From contig JAFZEI010000031.1 in NCBI GenBank assembly GCA_017560765.1, positions 1-64,000 of the forward strand: a DNA stretch of 64,000 nucleotides, given 5' to 3'. Shown piece after piece: positions 9,489 to 17,305 of this stretch. This stretch comes from Clostridia bacterium (GTDB lineage Bacteria > Bacillota > Clostridia > UBA1212 > UBA1255). Position 1 is the stretch's first letter. Every line of letters starts with the position of its first letter. The notes under the pieces are model-generated. The model worked only from the letters and a program-made list of their open reading frames with translations. It was not told where the DNA came from and made no database searches. The position numbers and the translations under genes are program-made.

Positions 9489-11309
9489 ATGGCTGACAAC
9501 AAAATTATTTACGGGAATATATCTTCTGTAAAAACATCAATTCTGGAACGTATGAAAGAGTATATAGATAATATATATGATCCGGGTTCTTTTATACCTA
9601 CGGAGATTTCAGAAATGATGAAAGAGGTTACAATAGATACGAATAAAGAAGTGGCTGTTTTTCTTGATAGAAAAAACAGGGTTCTTGCAGTGGCATTAGG
9701 TGATGATAGAAGCGTTCCTTTGCCGGAATTGGAGGGAAAACGCAGTAATCTGAGATTATGCGGAATAAGATGTATCCACACGCATCCTAACGGAGGCGTT
9801 CGTCCTTCGGATGTAGATATTCAGTCTTTAAAATCAATGAGATATGATGCGATGGTAGTTATAGGAGTAGATGTTATACAAAAAATTGCCACAGGTGTGT
9901 CTGCTGCAGTTTTGACAAGAAACGAAACGGGTTTGTTATTAAACTATGAGCTTCGCGGCCCATATTCCTATTGGAAAAAACATAATTTTGATTCTGTTTT
10001 TGAAGAAATTGCAGAAAAAGACAGAGAAGCATCAGATTTTTCAAGTAATTCTCAACGTATAAAGGACGATACACAAAGAGCAATTCTTGTGGGAGTTGTT
10101 TCTGAAAGTATGAATTTAGCAGGAAATCCTTTGGCGGAGCTTCAAGAATTAGCAGAGTCGGCAGGAGCTGTAGTTGTTGGTTCTTATACGCAAAGGCGAG
10201 ATATGCCGGAGGCAAAAACATATATTGGCAGAGGTTTGGCAGAGGATTTGGCGCTTCGAAGACAGGGACTTAACGCTGATATTATTATATTTGATGATGA
10301 ATTGTCTGCTTCTCAGATAAGAAATTTGGAAAATATAATCGGTGCAAGAGTTATTGACAGAACTGCTCTTATTTTGGATATTTTTGCCGTCAGAGCCAAA
10401 TCAAGAGAAGGTCGTTTGCAGGTAGAATTGGCACAGCAAAAATACAGGCTTCCTCGCCTTATGGGACAAGGCACCTCTTTGTCTCGTCTTGGCGGCGGAA
10501 TAGGTACGCGCGGCCCGGGAGAAACGCAACTTGAAACAGACAGACGTCATATTAAACGTAAGATTAACTTCTTAGAGTCACAGCTTAGGGAAGTAAAAGA
10601 GCGACGTAGCGTTTTGAGAAAAGAAAGACAAAAAAAGGAAATACCGACTGTTGCTGTAGTAGGATATACAAATGCAGGAAAGTCCACTTTAGTTAATGCT
10701 TTGTGCAATTCCGAAGTACTGGCCGAAGACAAGCTTTTTGCTACACTTGATACATCTGTAAGACGACTTGTAACACCTGAAAACAGAGATTTTTTGCTTA
10801 TAGATACAGTTGGCTTCATAAAAAAATTGCCGCACGACTTAGTTGAAGCTTTTAAATCTACTCTTGAAGAAACAGTATATGCAGACTTGCTTTTGCATGT
10901 GGTTGATTGCAGTAACCCTGATTACGAGGCGTGTATTGATACGGTTGAGAGCATATTAAAAGAAATAGGAGCAGAAAATCGCCCTCGCTATCTTGTCCTT
11001 AACAAAATTGACAGAGCACCCGAAGGCATATATCCGTCGCCGAGAATTGTTCAAGGTTACGGAAAGGTTTTCAGAATTTCTGCTGTAAATGGTGACGGAC
11101 TTGAGGATTTAAGAACACAAACTGTAAATTACTTTGTTAAAGCAGATAAGAAGTTTGAAATTACAATACCTTACAGCAGTGGAGGTTTGTTATCTTATTT
11201 ACACAAATATGGCAAAGTAGAAATGGAAGAATATACAGAAAACGGTATTTATGTTAAGGGAAAAATTCCGCCTGAACATTTTAGTAAAATAAACAGGGAG
11301 TATTTATGA
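9489..11309 (+). CDS. hflX: HflX ribosome-splitting GTPase with N-terminal JAMM-like domain
   Basis: HflX is a ribosome-associated GTPase that splits stalled or hibernating ribosomes. The C-terminal 420 residues are canonical: AGGAVVVGSYTQ-type N-domain start near residue 220, the GGGIGTRGPGETQLE motif, G1 GYTNAGKST near residue 392, DTVGF, and NKID. The first 190 residues are an extra module. It contains H97-T-H99, seven residues, S107-D-V-D110, with a candidate glutamate at E54: the JAMM/MPN+ metal-site spacing, also RadC-like (HPxG...PSxxD). ATG 9489 is chosen for TAGGAG just upstream. The stop overlaps the start of yigZ (ATGA). Confidence 0.93.
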   Translation: MADNKIIYGNISSVKTSILERMKEYIDNIYDPGSFIPTEISEMMKEVTIDTNKEVAVFLDRKNRVLAVALGDDRSVPLPELEGKRSNLRLCGIRCIHTHPNGGVRPSDVDIQSLKSMRYDAMVVIGVDVIQKIATGVSAAVLTRNETGLLLNYELRGPYSYWKKHNFDSVFEEIAEKDREASDFSSNSQRIKDDTQRAILVGVVSESMNLAGNPLAELQELAESAGAVVVGSYTQRRDMPEAKTYIGRGLAEDLALRRQGLNADIIIFDDELSASQIRNLENIIGARVIDRTALILDIFAVRAKSREGRLQVELAQQKYRLPRLMGQGTSLSRLGGGIGTRGPGETQLETDRRHIKRKINFLESQLREVKERRSVLRKERQKKEIPTVAVVGYTNAGKSTLVNALCNSEVLAEDKLFATLDTSVRRLVTPENRDFLLIDTVGFIKKLPHDLVEAFKSTLEETVYADLLLHVVDCSNPDYEACIDTVESILKEIGAENRPRYLVLNKIDRAPEGIYPSPRIVQGYGKVFRISAVNGDGLEDLRTQTVNYFVKADKKFEITIPYSSGGLLSYLHKYGKVEMEEYTENGIYVKGKIPPEHFSKINREYL

Positions 11310-11965
11310 AGGACATATATGCAACCTTAAAATCAACAGGTGAAGCAGAGTTTGAAGAAAAAAAATCAAGATTTATTGGCTGTGCAGCACCTGTTTCCAC
11401 TGAGGAAGAAGCGTTGGCTTTTATAAAAGAAGTAAAAAATAAATATAAAAAGGCACGTCATTACGTTTATGCTTATAGCTTATGTTCAGAAGACGGCGTT
11501 GTAATAAGCAGATACAGTGATGATGGAGAACCTCAAGGAACAGCAGGCGTTCCTACTTTGAATGCTATTCAAAGCGGACATGTTGAGAATGCTGTAGTGG
11601 TTGTTGTGCGGTATTTCGGCGGAATACTTTTAGGTGCTTCCGGGTTAACACGTGCATATCGTAAGGCAGCATCAATGGGTATTAATGCTTGTGAAACAGT
11701 AAAAAAGATTCTTTATGATGAGGTTTTTGTAAGTGTTGATTACCAAATGTATAATTCTGTACGTTATTTGCTTACGAGCGGCACAAATGATGAAATTGTT
11801 AATGCAAGTTATAAGATAATCGATGAGGAATTTGCTGAGGACGTACTTATTCATATGTATATTGCTGTTGGTGATACTGCTAATATTTGCCGTATTTTGA
11901 CAGAATGCACACAAGGTAAGGCTGAGATTATAATCGAAGAGAAAAAAGGGCGGTATACGGTGTGA
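11306..11965 (+). CDS. yigZ: YigZ/IMPACT family protein
   Basis: The 219-residue product has the UPF0029/IMPACT N-terminal domain (EAEFEEKKSRFIGCAAPVST, HYVYAYSL, then the conserved DDGEPQGTAG near residue 70-80 and VVRYFGGILLGASGLTRAYRKAA) and the smaller DUF1949-type C-terminal domain. Bacterial YigZ proteins are soluble and of uncertain biochemical role; a eukaryotic relative binds Gcn1 and links to translation control. It overlaps hflX by 4 nt (ATGA) and cca by 4 nt (GTGA), so the three are translationally coupled. Confidence 0.93.
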   Translation: MKDIYATLKSTGEAEFEEKKSRFIGCAAPVSTEEEALAFIKEVKNKYKKARHYVYAYSLCSEDGVVISRYSDDGEPQGTAGVPTLNAIQSGHVENAVVVVVRYFGGILLGASGLTRAYRKAASMGINACETVKKILYDEVFVSVDYQMYNSVRYLLTSGTNDEIVNASYKIIDEEFAEDVLIHMYIAVGDTANICRILTECTQGKAEIIIEEKKGRYTV

Positions 11966-13293
11966 TTTATGATAAAAATGCCAATGAAATTATTTATACT
12001 TTAAATAAGAACGGATACGAAGCATATTATGTGGGCGGTTGCGTAAGAGATGCTCTTTTGGGAATAAAACCTTGTGATTTCGATATTACAACAAGTGCAA
12101 AGCCCGAAGAAACGAGTGCGATATTCCGTAGGGCAGGTTACACTGTAATTGAAACAGGCATTAAACACGGCACTGTTTCTGTGATTTTTGATAAAAAAAG
12201 TTATGAAGTGACAACTTTTCGTGTGGATGGGAAATATAGTGACAGTCGCCATCCTGAGAGTGTGGAGTTTGTAAGCTCTCTGAAAGAGGATTTGGCCAGG
12301 CGCGATTTTACCGTAAATGCCATGGCATATCATCCAAATACAGGAATTTTTGACTTTTTTGGTGGCAGAGAGGATTTAAAAAATAAATTTATAAGATGTG
12401 TTGGGGAGCCTGTTAAGCGTTTTGAAGAGGATGCTTTGAGAATTTTGAGGGCTTTGAGATTTGCAAGTAGGTACGATTTTACAATAGAGGAAAATACTTC
12501 TAATGCAATTAAGCAGTGCAAGGCGCTTTTGGACAATATTTCGGCAGAGAGAATTTACAGTGAATTTTGCGGGATTTTAATTAATAGCAGTTGCGCCAAA
12601 TTTTTTAGAAATTATGTAGATGTTTTTGCTGTTATTATCCCTGAAATTTTACCTATGGTGGGTTTTGAACAAAAATCTCGTTGGCATATATATGATGTTT
12701 TTGAACATACGATGGTGGCGCTGGAAAATACTCCCGATGACTTGATTGTGAAACTTACTGTGCTTTTTCATGATATGGGAAAGCCGATTGTGTTCACAGA
12801 AGATGAGCAAGGTTTCCGTCATTTTAAGGGACACCAGAAAGTGAGCTGCGAAATAGCAGAGAAAATATTGCGCAGACTTAAGGCTGACAATAAAACGAGA
12901 GAGCGAGTTTACACGCTTGTTCTTCATCATGATGACAGGATTCCTCTTGATGAGACAGCTGCTTTAAGACTTATAAGAAGAGTGGGAGAAGATGCACTGC
13001 GTGCTATATACGTGGAAAAGGCTGATAACTTAGGGCAGAATCCTGTAATGGTTTCAAAGCGTTACAGTGAATTAAACGAGCTTCAAAAAATGGTTGAGAA
13101 GTTAATCAAAAACGATGAAGCTTGTATTTACTTGTCAGATTTGGCAATCTCAGGTAAAGATGTAATTGCTTGCGGTATTAAACCGGGGCCTCGTGTGGGA
13201 GAAATTTTGAATATTTTATTAGAAGAAGTTACAGAAAAAAGGCTTCCCAATGAACGGGAAGCCCTTGTGGATTTTATTTTTCGTCTTTTTTAA
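11962..13293 (+). CDS. cca: tRNA nucleotidyltransferase with HD domain (CCA-adding family)
   Basis: This class II nucleotidyltransferase adds or repairs the 3' CCA of tRNAs. The 443 residues show the catalytic block YYVGGCVRDALLG with DFDI (about 20-42), the RRDFTVNAMAYHP motif, the nucleotide-binding region EEDALRILRALRFASR, and an HD phosphohydrolase domain (HIYDVFEHT, LFHDMGKP, about 240-275). GTG 11962 overlaps the yigZ stop. It ends the long co-directional block. Its last 20 nt overlap mscL on the other strand, and its 3' coding part contains the mscL terminator. tRNA-Leu and tRNA-Arg in this window both encode CCA, so the enzyme probably serves mainly in repair here. Confidence 0.95.
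   Translation: MIYDKNANEIIYTLNKNGYEAYYVGGCVRDALLGIKPCDFDITTSAKPEETSAIFRRAGYTVIETGIKHGTVSVIFDKKSYEVTTFRVDGKYSDSRHPESVEFVSSLKEDLARRDFTVNAMAYHPNTGIFDFFGGREDLKNKFIRCVGEPVKRFEEDALRILRALRFASRYDFTIEENTSNAIKQCKALLDNISAERIYSEFCGILINSSCAKFFRNYVDVFAVIIPEILPMVGFEQKSRWHIYDVFEHTMVALENTPDDLIVKLTVLFHDMGKPIVFTEDEQGFRHFKGHQKVSCEIAEKILRRLKADNKTRERVYTLVLHHDDRIPLDETAALRLIRRVGEDALRAIYVEKADNLGQNPVMVSKRYSELNELQKMVEKLIKNDEACIYLSDLAISGKDVIACGIKPGPRVGEILNILLEEVTEKRLPNEREALVDFIFRLF
13235..13263 (-). terminator. Intrinsic terminator of mscL, inside the cca coding region
   Basis: On the minus strand the stem GGCTTCCC-N7-GGGAAGCC (13263-13241) is followed at once by TTTTTT (13240-13235), 10 nt after the mscL stop. On the plus strand the same DNA encodes residues KRLPNEREA of cca and is not followed by a T-run, so it should work only for mscL. 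Confidence 0.85.
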
Positions 13294-13756
13294 GTAAATC
13301 ACGAATTTCTATAAGAAGCTTATCTGTTGAACTGATTTCCGGTTCTGCAGGAGCTTCTTCTGCTGCAGCTTCTTCTTGTTGCTTTTTAAGACGATTTGCT
13401 GCTGCTTCGGCTTTGTTGTGTACTGCCATTGCTACTTTGATTACAACAAAAATAGTGAAAGCGATTATTAAGAAATCGATTATTGTTTGTAAAAAAGCAC
13501 CCCATAAAACTGCGTTTTCAGGTGTTGTAACTGTTTCTACACCATCTACTATTTCAACAACTTCTTTTTGAAGAACGTATTTCTGGTCAGAGAGACTTGA
13601 GCCTCCTAAGAGAAGTCCGATTAAAGGTGTAATGATATTGCTTACCAGGGCATTTACGATGTCCTTGAAAGCACCGCCCACTACAACACCGATTGCCATG
13701 TCTACAACATTGCCTTTTGTAATAAATGCTTTAAAATCGCTGAAAAATTTTTTCAT
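13274..13756 (-). CDS. mscL: Large-conductance mechanosensitive channel MscL
   Basis: MscL is a homopentameric membrane channel that opens under high membrane tension and protects against osmotic downshock. The 160-residue protein has the N-terminal helix and TM1 signature FKAFITKGNVVDMAIGVVVGGAF, a periplasmic-type loop (about 45-75), TM2 (FLQTIIDFLIIAFTIFVVIK), and a long charged C-terminal helix rich in Glu/Ala/Lys. The start at 13756 is preceded by GGAAAGGA at a rather long distance. It runs convergent to cca and overlaps its end by 20 nt. Confidence 0.96.
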   Translation of the reverse strand: MKKFFSDFKAFITKGNVVDMAIGVVVGGAFKDIVNALVSNIITPLIGLLLGGSSLSDQKYVLQKEVVEIVDGVETVTTPENAVLWGAFLQTIIDFLIIAFTIFVVIKVAMAVHNKAEAAANRLKKQQEEAAAEEAPAEPEISSTDKLLIEIRDLLKKDEK

Positions 13757-13878
13757 TTAAAGTTCAATTCCTTTCCTAAAAATATTTTAATGTATTTTAT
13801 CATAGGACGGAATATTTTACTATACCTAATAATAAAATAATATTGATTGCACCAAAAAACGGAGTACAGATTAATCGT

Positions 13879-14571
13879 ATGGGTATATTTTTAAGAATAA
13901 AAAATCTTTTCGGTGGTTTTATAGGAACTGCGACTGATAAAATTGAAGCAAAAAATCCGCAACTTCTTATACGTGAGGCGGAGCAGAAAATTCAAAAAAG
14001 CAGAAAAGAGGCGCAAAAACAACTTGTGGAAATTCAAACATGGGCTGAAACGGTGCGCATCGACATGAAAGAAGCAGAAGTGAAGTTGGCAGATATAAAA
14101 ACAAAAATTGATATGGCAGCGCAGGAGCGCGATAAAAAGCTTTTAACTGAGCTTTTTATTATTGAAGAGCAGTTAGAAACAGAGCTTGGAGAGAAGAAAC
14201 GTTTTCATAAAGCTGCCGTTGATGAAGCAATAAGGGTACGCGACAATTATAAGAACTTTGAATCTGAGATGAACAGTCGCCTTCGCGAACTTGATGCTAT
14301 CAAGACTCAAAGCGAGATAGTTGCCATGAGAGAAAAAATTTCCGCAACAAACTACCATTACGGAAATGATTATAATGATAGCATAAACTCTGTTCGTCGC
14401 TCTTTGAATCAGCGTTGTGCAAAAATTGCGGCTATGGAGCAGCTTAGTAAAGCAAGTACAGATATTAACATCAGAAATATAGCTGAAAAGTCAGCTCTTA
14501 AAAGGGCAGAAGCAAAAGTTGCCGCTCTTCTTGATGCACCTATTAGGGCAGAAATCCAAGAATATCAGTGA
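13879..14571 (+). CDS. PspA/IM30 family protein
   Basis: The family forms membrane-associated oligomers (ESCRT-III-like) that support membrane integrity under stress. The 230 residues start MGIFLRIKNLFGGFIGTATDKIE, an amphipathic membrane-binding helix, followed by long charged coiled-coil helices (about 25-200). This matches the usual 220-residue length. ATG 13879 is preferred, although the nearest GGAG (13860-13863) is about 15 nt away; a TTG at 13843 has no ribosome binding site. It lies next to mscL, another envelope-stress gene, but on the opposite strand. Its last 29 nt overlap the convergent HAD gene. Confidence 0.85.
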   Translation: MGIFLRIKNLFGGFIGTATDKIEAKNPQLLIREAEQKIQKSRKEAQKQLVEIQTWAETVRIDMKEAEVKLADIKTKIDMAAQERDKKLLTELFIIEEQLETELGEKKRFHKAAVDEAIRVRDNYKNFESEMNSRLRELDAIKTQSEIVAMREKISATNYHYGNDYNDSINSVRRSLNQRCAKIAAMEQLSKASTDINIRNIAEKSALKRAEAKVAALLDAPIRAEIQEYQ

Positions 14572-15202
14572 TGCTTTCTCCTGCCAAATCAGCTCCTAAT
14601 TCTTTAAAAAACGCTTTGTCAAAAGTCGTAGTAACACCAAAACAATACATACCGGCAGCTTTTGCTGCCTTTACACCACTTATGGCATCTTCTGCAACTA
14701 AACAATTTTCCGGTTTGAGTCCCAATTTGGCGGCGGCAGTGAGAAAAATTTCCGGATCAGGTTTTCTGTTTTTTACATCTGAACCGCAAACAACTGCGTC
14801 GAGACAACTTAGGTCTATTTTGGCAGATGTAATATTAACGTCGAGCTTTCTTTTTATAGAACTTGAAGCGATTGCGGTCTTATAACCTCTCTTGTGAAGT
14901 TCTGAAAGTGTCTCCGGCACTTTGGGAAAAGTGATAATTTGCGACGGTGCAATGTCACAATATATGTCGTATATATGCTCGGCAATTTCTTTTGTATATA
15001 TACCTCCGTGCATTCTGACAACAGAACCAAAATATGTCTCTTCGTTTGTGCCAAAATACGGTACAAAATCCTCGGGCTTTGCATATATCTTATAATCGGC
15101 CATTCCCATTACAGAAGCGTTTGCCATGACAGCCTCTGAATCTACCAAAACACCATCCATATCAAATATAACACCTAAGATTTTACTAAAGTCTATTGCC
15201 AT
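14543..15202 (-). CDS. HAD-superfamily phosphatase/phosphomutase (beta-phosphoglucomutase-like)
   Basis: The 219-residue product has all HAD motifs: I, GVIFDMDGVLVDSEAV (Asp nucleophile and acid/base Asp, about 12-18); II, TAIASSS; III, KNRKPDPEIF; IV, VAEDAISGVKAAKAAG. A helical cap (about 20-90) places it in subclass I, like beta-phosphoglucomutase and small sugar-phosphate phosphatases. The substrate cannot be told. The start at 15202 is chosen because minus-strand GAGGG lies just before it and the family begins there; an in-frame ATG at 15271 would add 23 atypical residues and would include the promoter. Confidence 0.9.
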   Translation of the reverse strand: MAIDFSKILGVIFDMDGVLVDSEAVMANASVMGMADYKIYAKPEDFVPYFGTNEETYFGSVVRMHGGIYTKEIAEHIYDIYCDIAPSQIITFPKVPETLSELHKRGYKTAIASSSIKRKLDVNITSAKIDLSCLDAVVCGSDVKNRKPDPEIFLTAAAKLGLKPENCLVAEDAISGVKAAKAAGMYCFGVTTTFDKAFFKELGADLAGESITDILGFLP

Positions 15203-15241
15203 TTTTATCCCTCTTTTATTATTATGAAAAATTACTTTGGC

Positions 15242-15271
15242 ATTATACCATACAATGCGTTTTTTGTGCAA
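15242..15271 (-). promoter_or_regulatory. Promoter of the HAD phosphatase gene
   Basis: Minus-strand TTGCAC (15271-15266), 18-nt spacer, TATAAT (15247-15242), about 40 nt upstream of the start codon. Confidence 0.7.
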
Positions 15272-15305
15272 AATAGTTGATGACCTTCCTTTCTGTTTTT
15301 TTGCG

Positions 15306-15337
15306 TTTTTACTTTGGCAACCGTCAAAAAGTAAAAA
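15306..15337. repeat. Dispersed palindromic repeat, copy 1
   Basis: Left arm TTTTTACTTT (15306-15315), 12-nt centre, right arm AAAGTAAAAA (15328-15337). The arms are perfect inverted repeats. It is preceded by GCG and followed by GATT. Same arms as four other intergenic copies in the window. Confidence 0.85.
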
Positions 15338-15377
15338 GATTTCAAGATAAGGACTAATGATTAATATCCTATTTGCA

Positions 15378-15409
15378 TTTTTACTTTAAACCCGGTCAAA
15401 AAGTAAAAA
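15378..15409. repeat. Dispersed palindromic repeat, copy 2
   Basis: Left arm TTTTTACTTT (15378-15387) and right arm AAAGTAAAAA (15400-15409). It lies 72 nt after copy 1 in the same orientation, and both are followed by GATT. Together they fill most of the gap between the divergent HAD and mnmA promoters. Confidence 0.85.
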
Positions 15410-15415
15410 GATTCT

Positions 15416-15444
15416 TTGACTTTGATTTGCAGAGATATTATACT
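15416..15444 (+). promoter_or_regulatory. Promoter of mnmA
   Basis: TTGACT (15416-15421), 17-nt spacer, TATACT (15439-15444). It starts 6 nt after repeat copy 2. Confidence 0.75.
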
Positions 15445-15476
15445 TTTATATGTAATAAATTTCTTGGAGGCTTCTG

Positions 15477-16502
15477 ATGAAAGTTCTTGTTGCTATGAGC
15501 GGCGGTGTGGATAGCACTGTGGCTGCAAAATTATTGATAGATAGAGGATTTGAAGTAGCCGGTGCATATATGAGCATGCTTGACTCTTCTAATCCGTCTG
15601 ATGCAGAGAAAGCGGCAGCGAGATTGGGCATTCCGTTTTATGTTTTTGATGTGGAGAAGGAGTTTGGCGAAAATGTTCTCGATTATTTTTGCAATATGTA
15701 TATAGCGGGGAAAACGCCAAATCCTTGCGTAGTTTGCAATCAAACCATGAAATTTGGTGCATTTTTAAGAGAAGCTCAAAAACTTGGCTATGATAAAATT
15801 GCCACGGGTCACTACGCTAAAATCGGTACGGAAAATGGTGAAACTGTCCTCAAACGTTCCGAAAACAGAAAAAAGGACCAGTCGTACTTCTTAAATGGTT
15901 TAACAAAGGAACAAATCAGCAACGCGATATTTCCGTTGGAGGATGAGGACAAGGACGAAATTCGACGAATTGCCGCAGAATGCGGATTTGAAAATGCACA
16001 AAAGAAAGACAGCCAAGATATATGTTTTGTGCAGTCGGCGCCGGGGGCATACGTTGAGTTTATTGAGTCGTATACAGGTAAGGCTATGACACCGGGAGTT
16101 TTTATGGACACGGATGGTAATGTTATAGGGGAGCATTGTGGTATTGCACGATACACCGTGGGACAGCGCAAGGGCGTAAACATGTCTTTTGGCAGTGGCA
16201 AGCCTCTTTATGTGATTGCAAAAAATCCTCAGGAGCAGGCTGTTGTTATGGGAGCAAACGAATTGCTTTTTTCTCAAGAAATTAAAGTAAAACATTTTAA
16301 TATGTTATACAGTAGCTATAATAAAGAAAATCTTACGGCAAAACACCGATACGGGCAAACGGATGCTCCGGCAGAGTTGTTTACTTCTGAGGATGGCGGA
16401 GCCATAATTAAATTTAAAACTCCTCAAAGGGCAGTGACACCGGGACAATTTGCAGTTGTATATGATGGCGAAATTGTTGTGGGAGGCGGAGAGATAGTTT
16501 GA
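15477..16502 (+). CDS. mnmA: tRNA-specific 2-thiouridylase MnmA
   Basis: MnmA makes 2-thiouridine at wobble U34 of tRNAs for Lys, Glu and Gln, using sulfur passed from a cysteine desulfurase. The 341 residues carry the PP-loop MSGGVDSTVAAKLL (about 7-20), the first catalytic cysteine in TPNPCVVCNQTMKFG (about 80-94), GHYAKI, and the second catalytic cysteine in DSQDICFV (about 180-187). The C-terminal part is the beta-barrel region. A strong TTGGAGG precedes ATG 15477 and the gene has its own promoter. Confidence 0.96.
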   Translation: MKVLVAMSGGVDSTVAAKLLIDRGFEVAGAYMSMLDSSNPSDAEKAAARLGIPFYVFDVEKEFGENVLDYFCNMYIAGKTPNPCVVCNQTMKFGAFLREAQKLGYDKIATGHYAKIGTENGETVLKRSENRKKDQSYFLNGLTKEQISNAIFPLEDEDKDEIRRIAAECGFENAQKKDSQDICFVQSAPGAYVEFIESYTGKAMTPGVFMDTDGNVIGEHCGIARYTVGQRKGVNMSFGSGKPLYVIAKNPQEQAVVMGANELLFSQEIKVKHFNMLYSSYNKENLTAKHRYGQTDAPAELFTSEDGGAIIKFKTPQRAVTPGQFAVVYDGEIVVGGGEIV

Positions 16503-16512
16503 TTATTTGTGC

Positions 16513-16541
16513 TTGTCTTTTCGGACGGAATGCTGTATACT
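16513..16541 (+). promoter_or_regulatory. Promoter of the yebC-family gene
   Basis: TTGTCT (16513-16518), 17-nt spacer, TATACT (16536-16541), about 40 nt upstream of ATG 16580. Confidence 0.7.
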
Positions 16542-16579
16542 TTTACTTCGTGCAGAGCGAATAAATTGGAGGTTTTTAT

Positions 16580-17305
16580 ATGTCAGGTCATTCAAAATGG
16601 GCGAATATTAAACATAAAAAAGGAAAATCCGATGCTCAAAAGGCAAAGGTATTTACTAAATTAGGCAGAGAAATTCAAATTGCGGTTAAGTCCGGCGGAC
16701 CTGATCCGGAGACGAACAGCAAGCTTAAAGATGTAATTGTAAAAGCAAAAGCTGCTAATATGCCTAACGATAATATCACAAGAAGTATAAAGAAAGCTTC
16801 CGGTGATGGCGCAACAGATGTTATGGAGGAGATCACATACGAAGGTTACGGACCTTCCGGTGTTGCTATAATAGTAGAAACAGTAACAGATAACAGAAAC
16901 AGAACTGCTGCTGATGTACGTCATATTTTTGATAAATTTGGCGGTAATATGGGTAACAGTGGATGCGTTTCTTTCATGTTCGATAAAAAAGGTCTTATCG
17001 TTGTTGAGAATGACGGAGATATAGACGAAGAGACAATTATGATGGATGCACTTGATTGTGGTGCAGAGGATTTCTCCGCTGACGAGGATGTATTTGAGAT
17101 TACAACAGATCCTGCGGCTTTCTCAGAAGTTCGTAACGCTCTTGAGGCTAAAGGATACTCATTTGTTGAGGCTTCTGTAAGCATGATTCCTCAAAATTAC
17201 GTTACATTAACAGAAGAAAAACCATTAGAACAAATTGAGAAACTTCTTGATGCATTAGATGATAACGATGACGTCATGGAAGTATATCACAACTGGGAGT
17301 CATAA
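16580..17305 (+). CDS. YebC/TACO1 family regulator
   Basis: The 241-residue protein has the invariant start MSGHSKWANIKHKKGKSDAQK, the KAKAANMPNDNITRSIKKA motif, and the YEGYGPSGVAIIVE segment of the YebC family, at the usual length. Members act as transcriptional regulators or as translation factors that relieve stalling at proline stretches; which applies here is unknown. TTGGAGG precedes the ATG. Its stop codon shares one base with the start of the next gene (TAATG), so the secreted protein downstream is probably translationally coupled to it. Confidence 0.96.
   Translation: MSGHSKWANIKHKKGKSDAQKAKVFTKLGREIQIAVKSGGPDPETNSKLKDVIVKAKAANMPNDNITRSIKKASGDGATDVMEEITYEGYGPSGVAIIVETVTDNRNRTAADVRHIFDKFGGNMGNSGCVSFMFDKKGLIVVENDGDIDEETIMMDALDCGAEDFSADEDVFEITTDPAAFSEVRNALEAKGYSFVEASVSMIPQNYVTLTEEKPLEQIEKLLDALDDNDDVMEVYHNWES

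Noticed and set aside
14654-14673. GGCAGC-TTTT-GCTGCC-TTTA as a terminator for the PspA-like gene inside the HAD gene
   Set aside because: Stem of only 6 bp and weak T-run; it is explained by repeated Ala/Lys codons (KAAKAAG) of the HAD protein.
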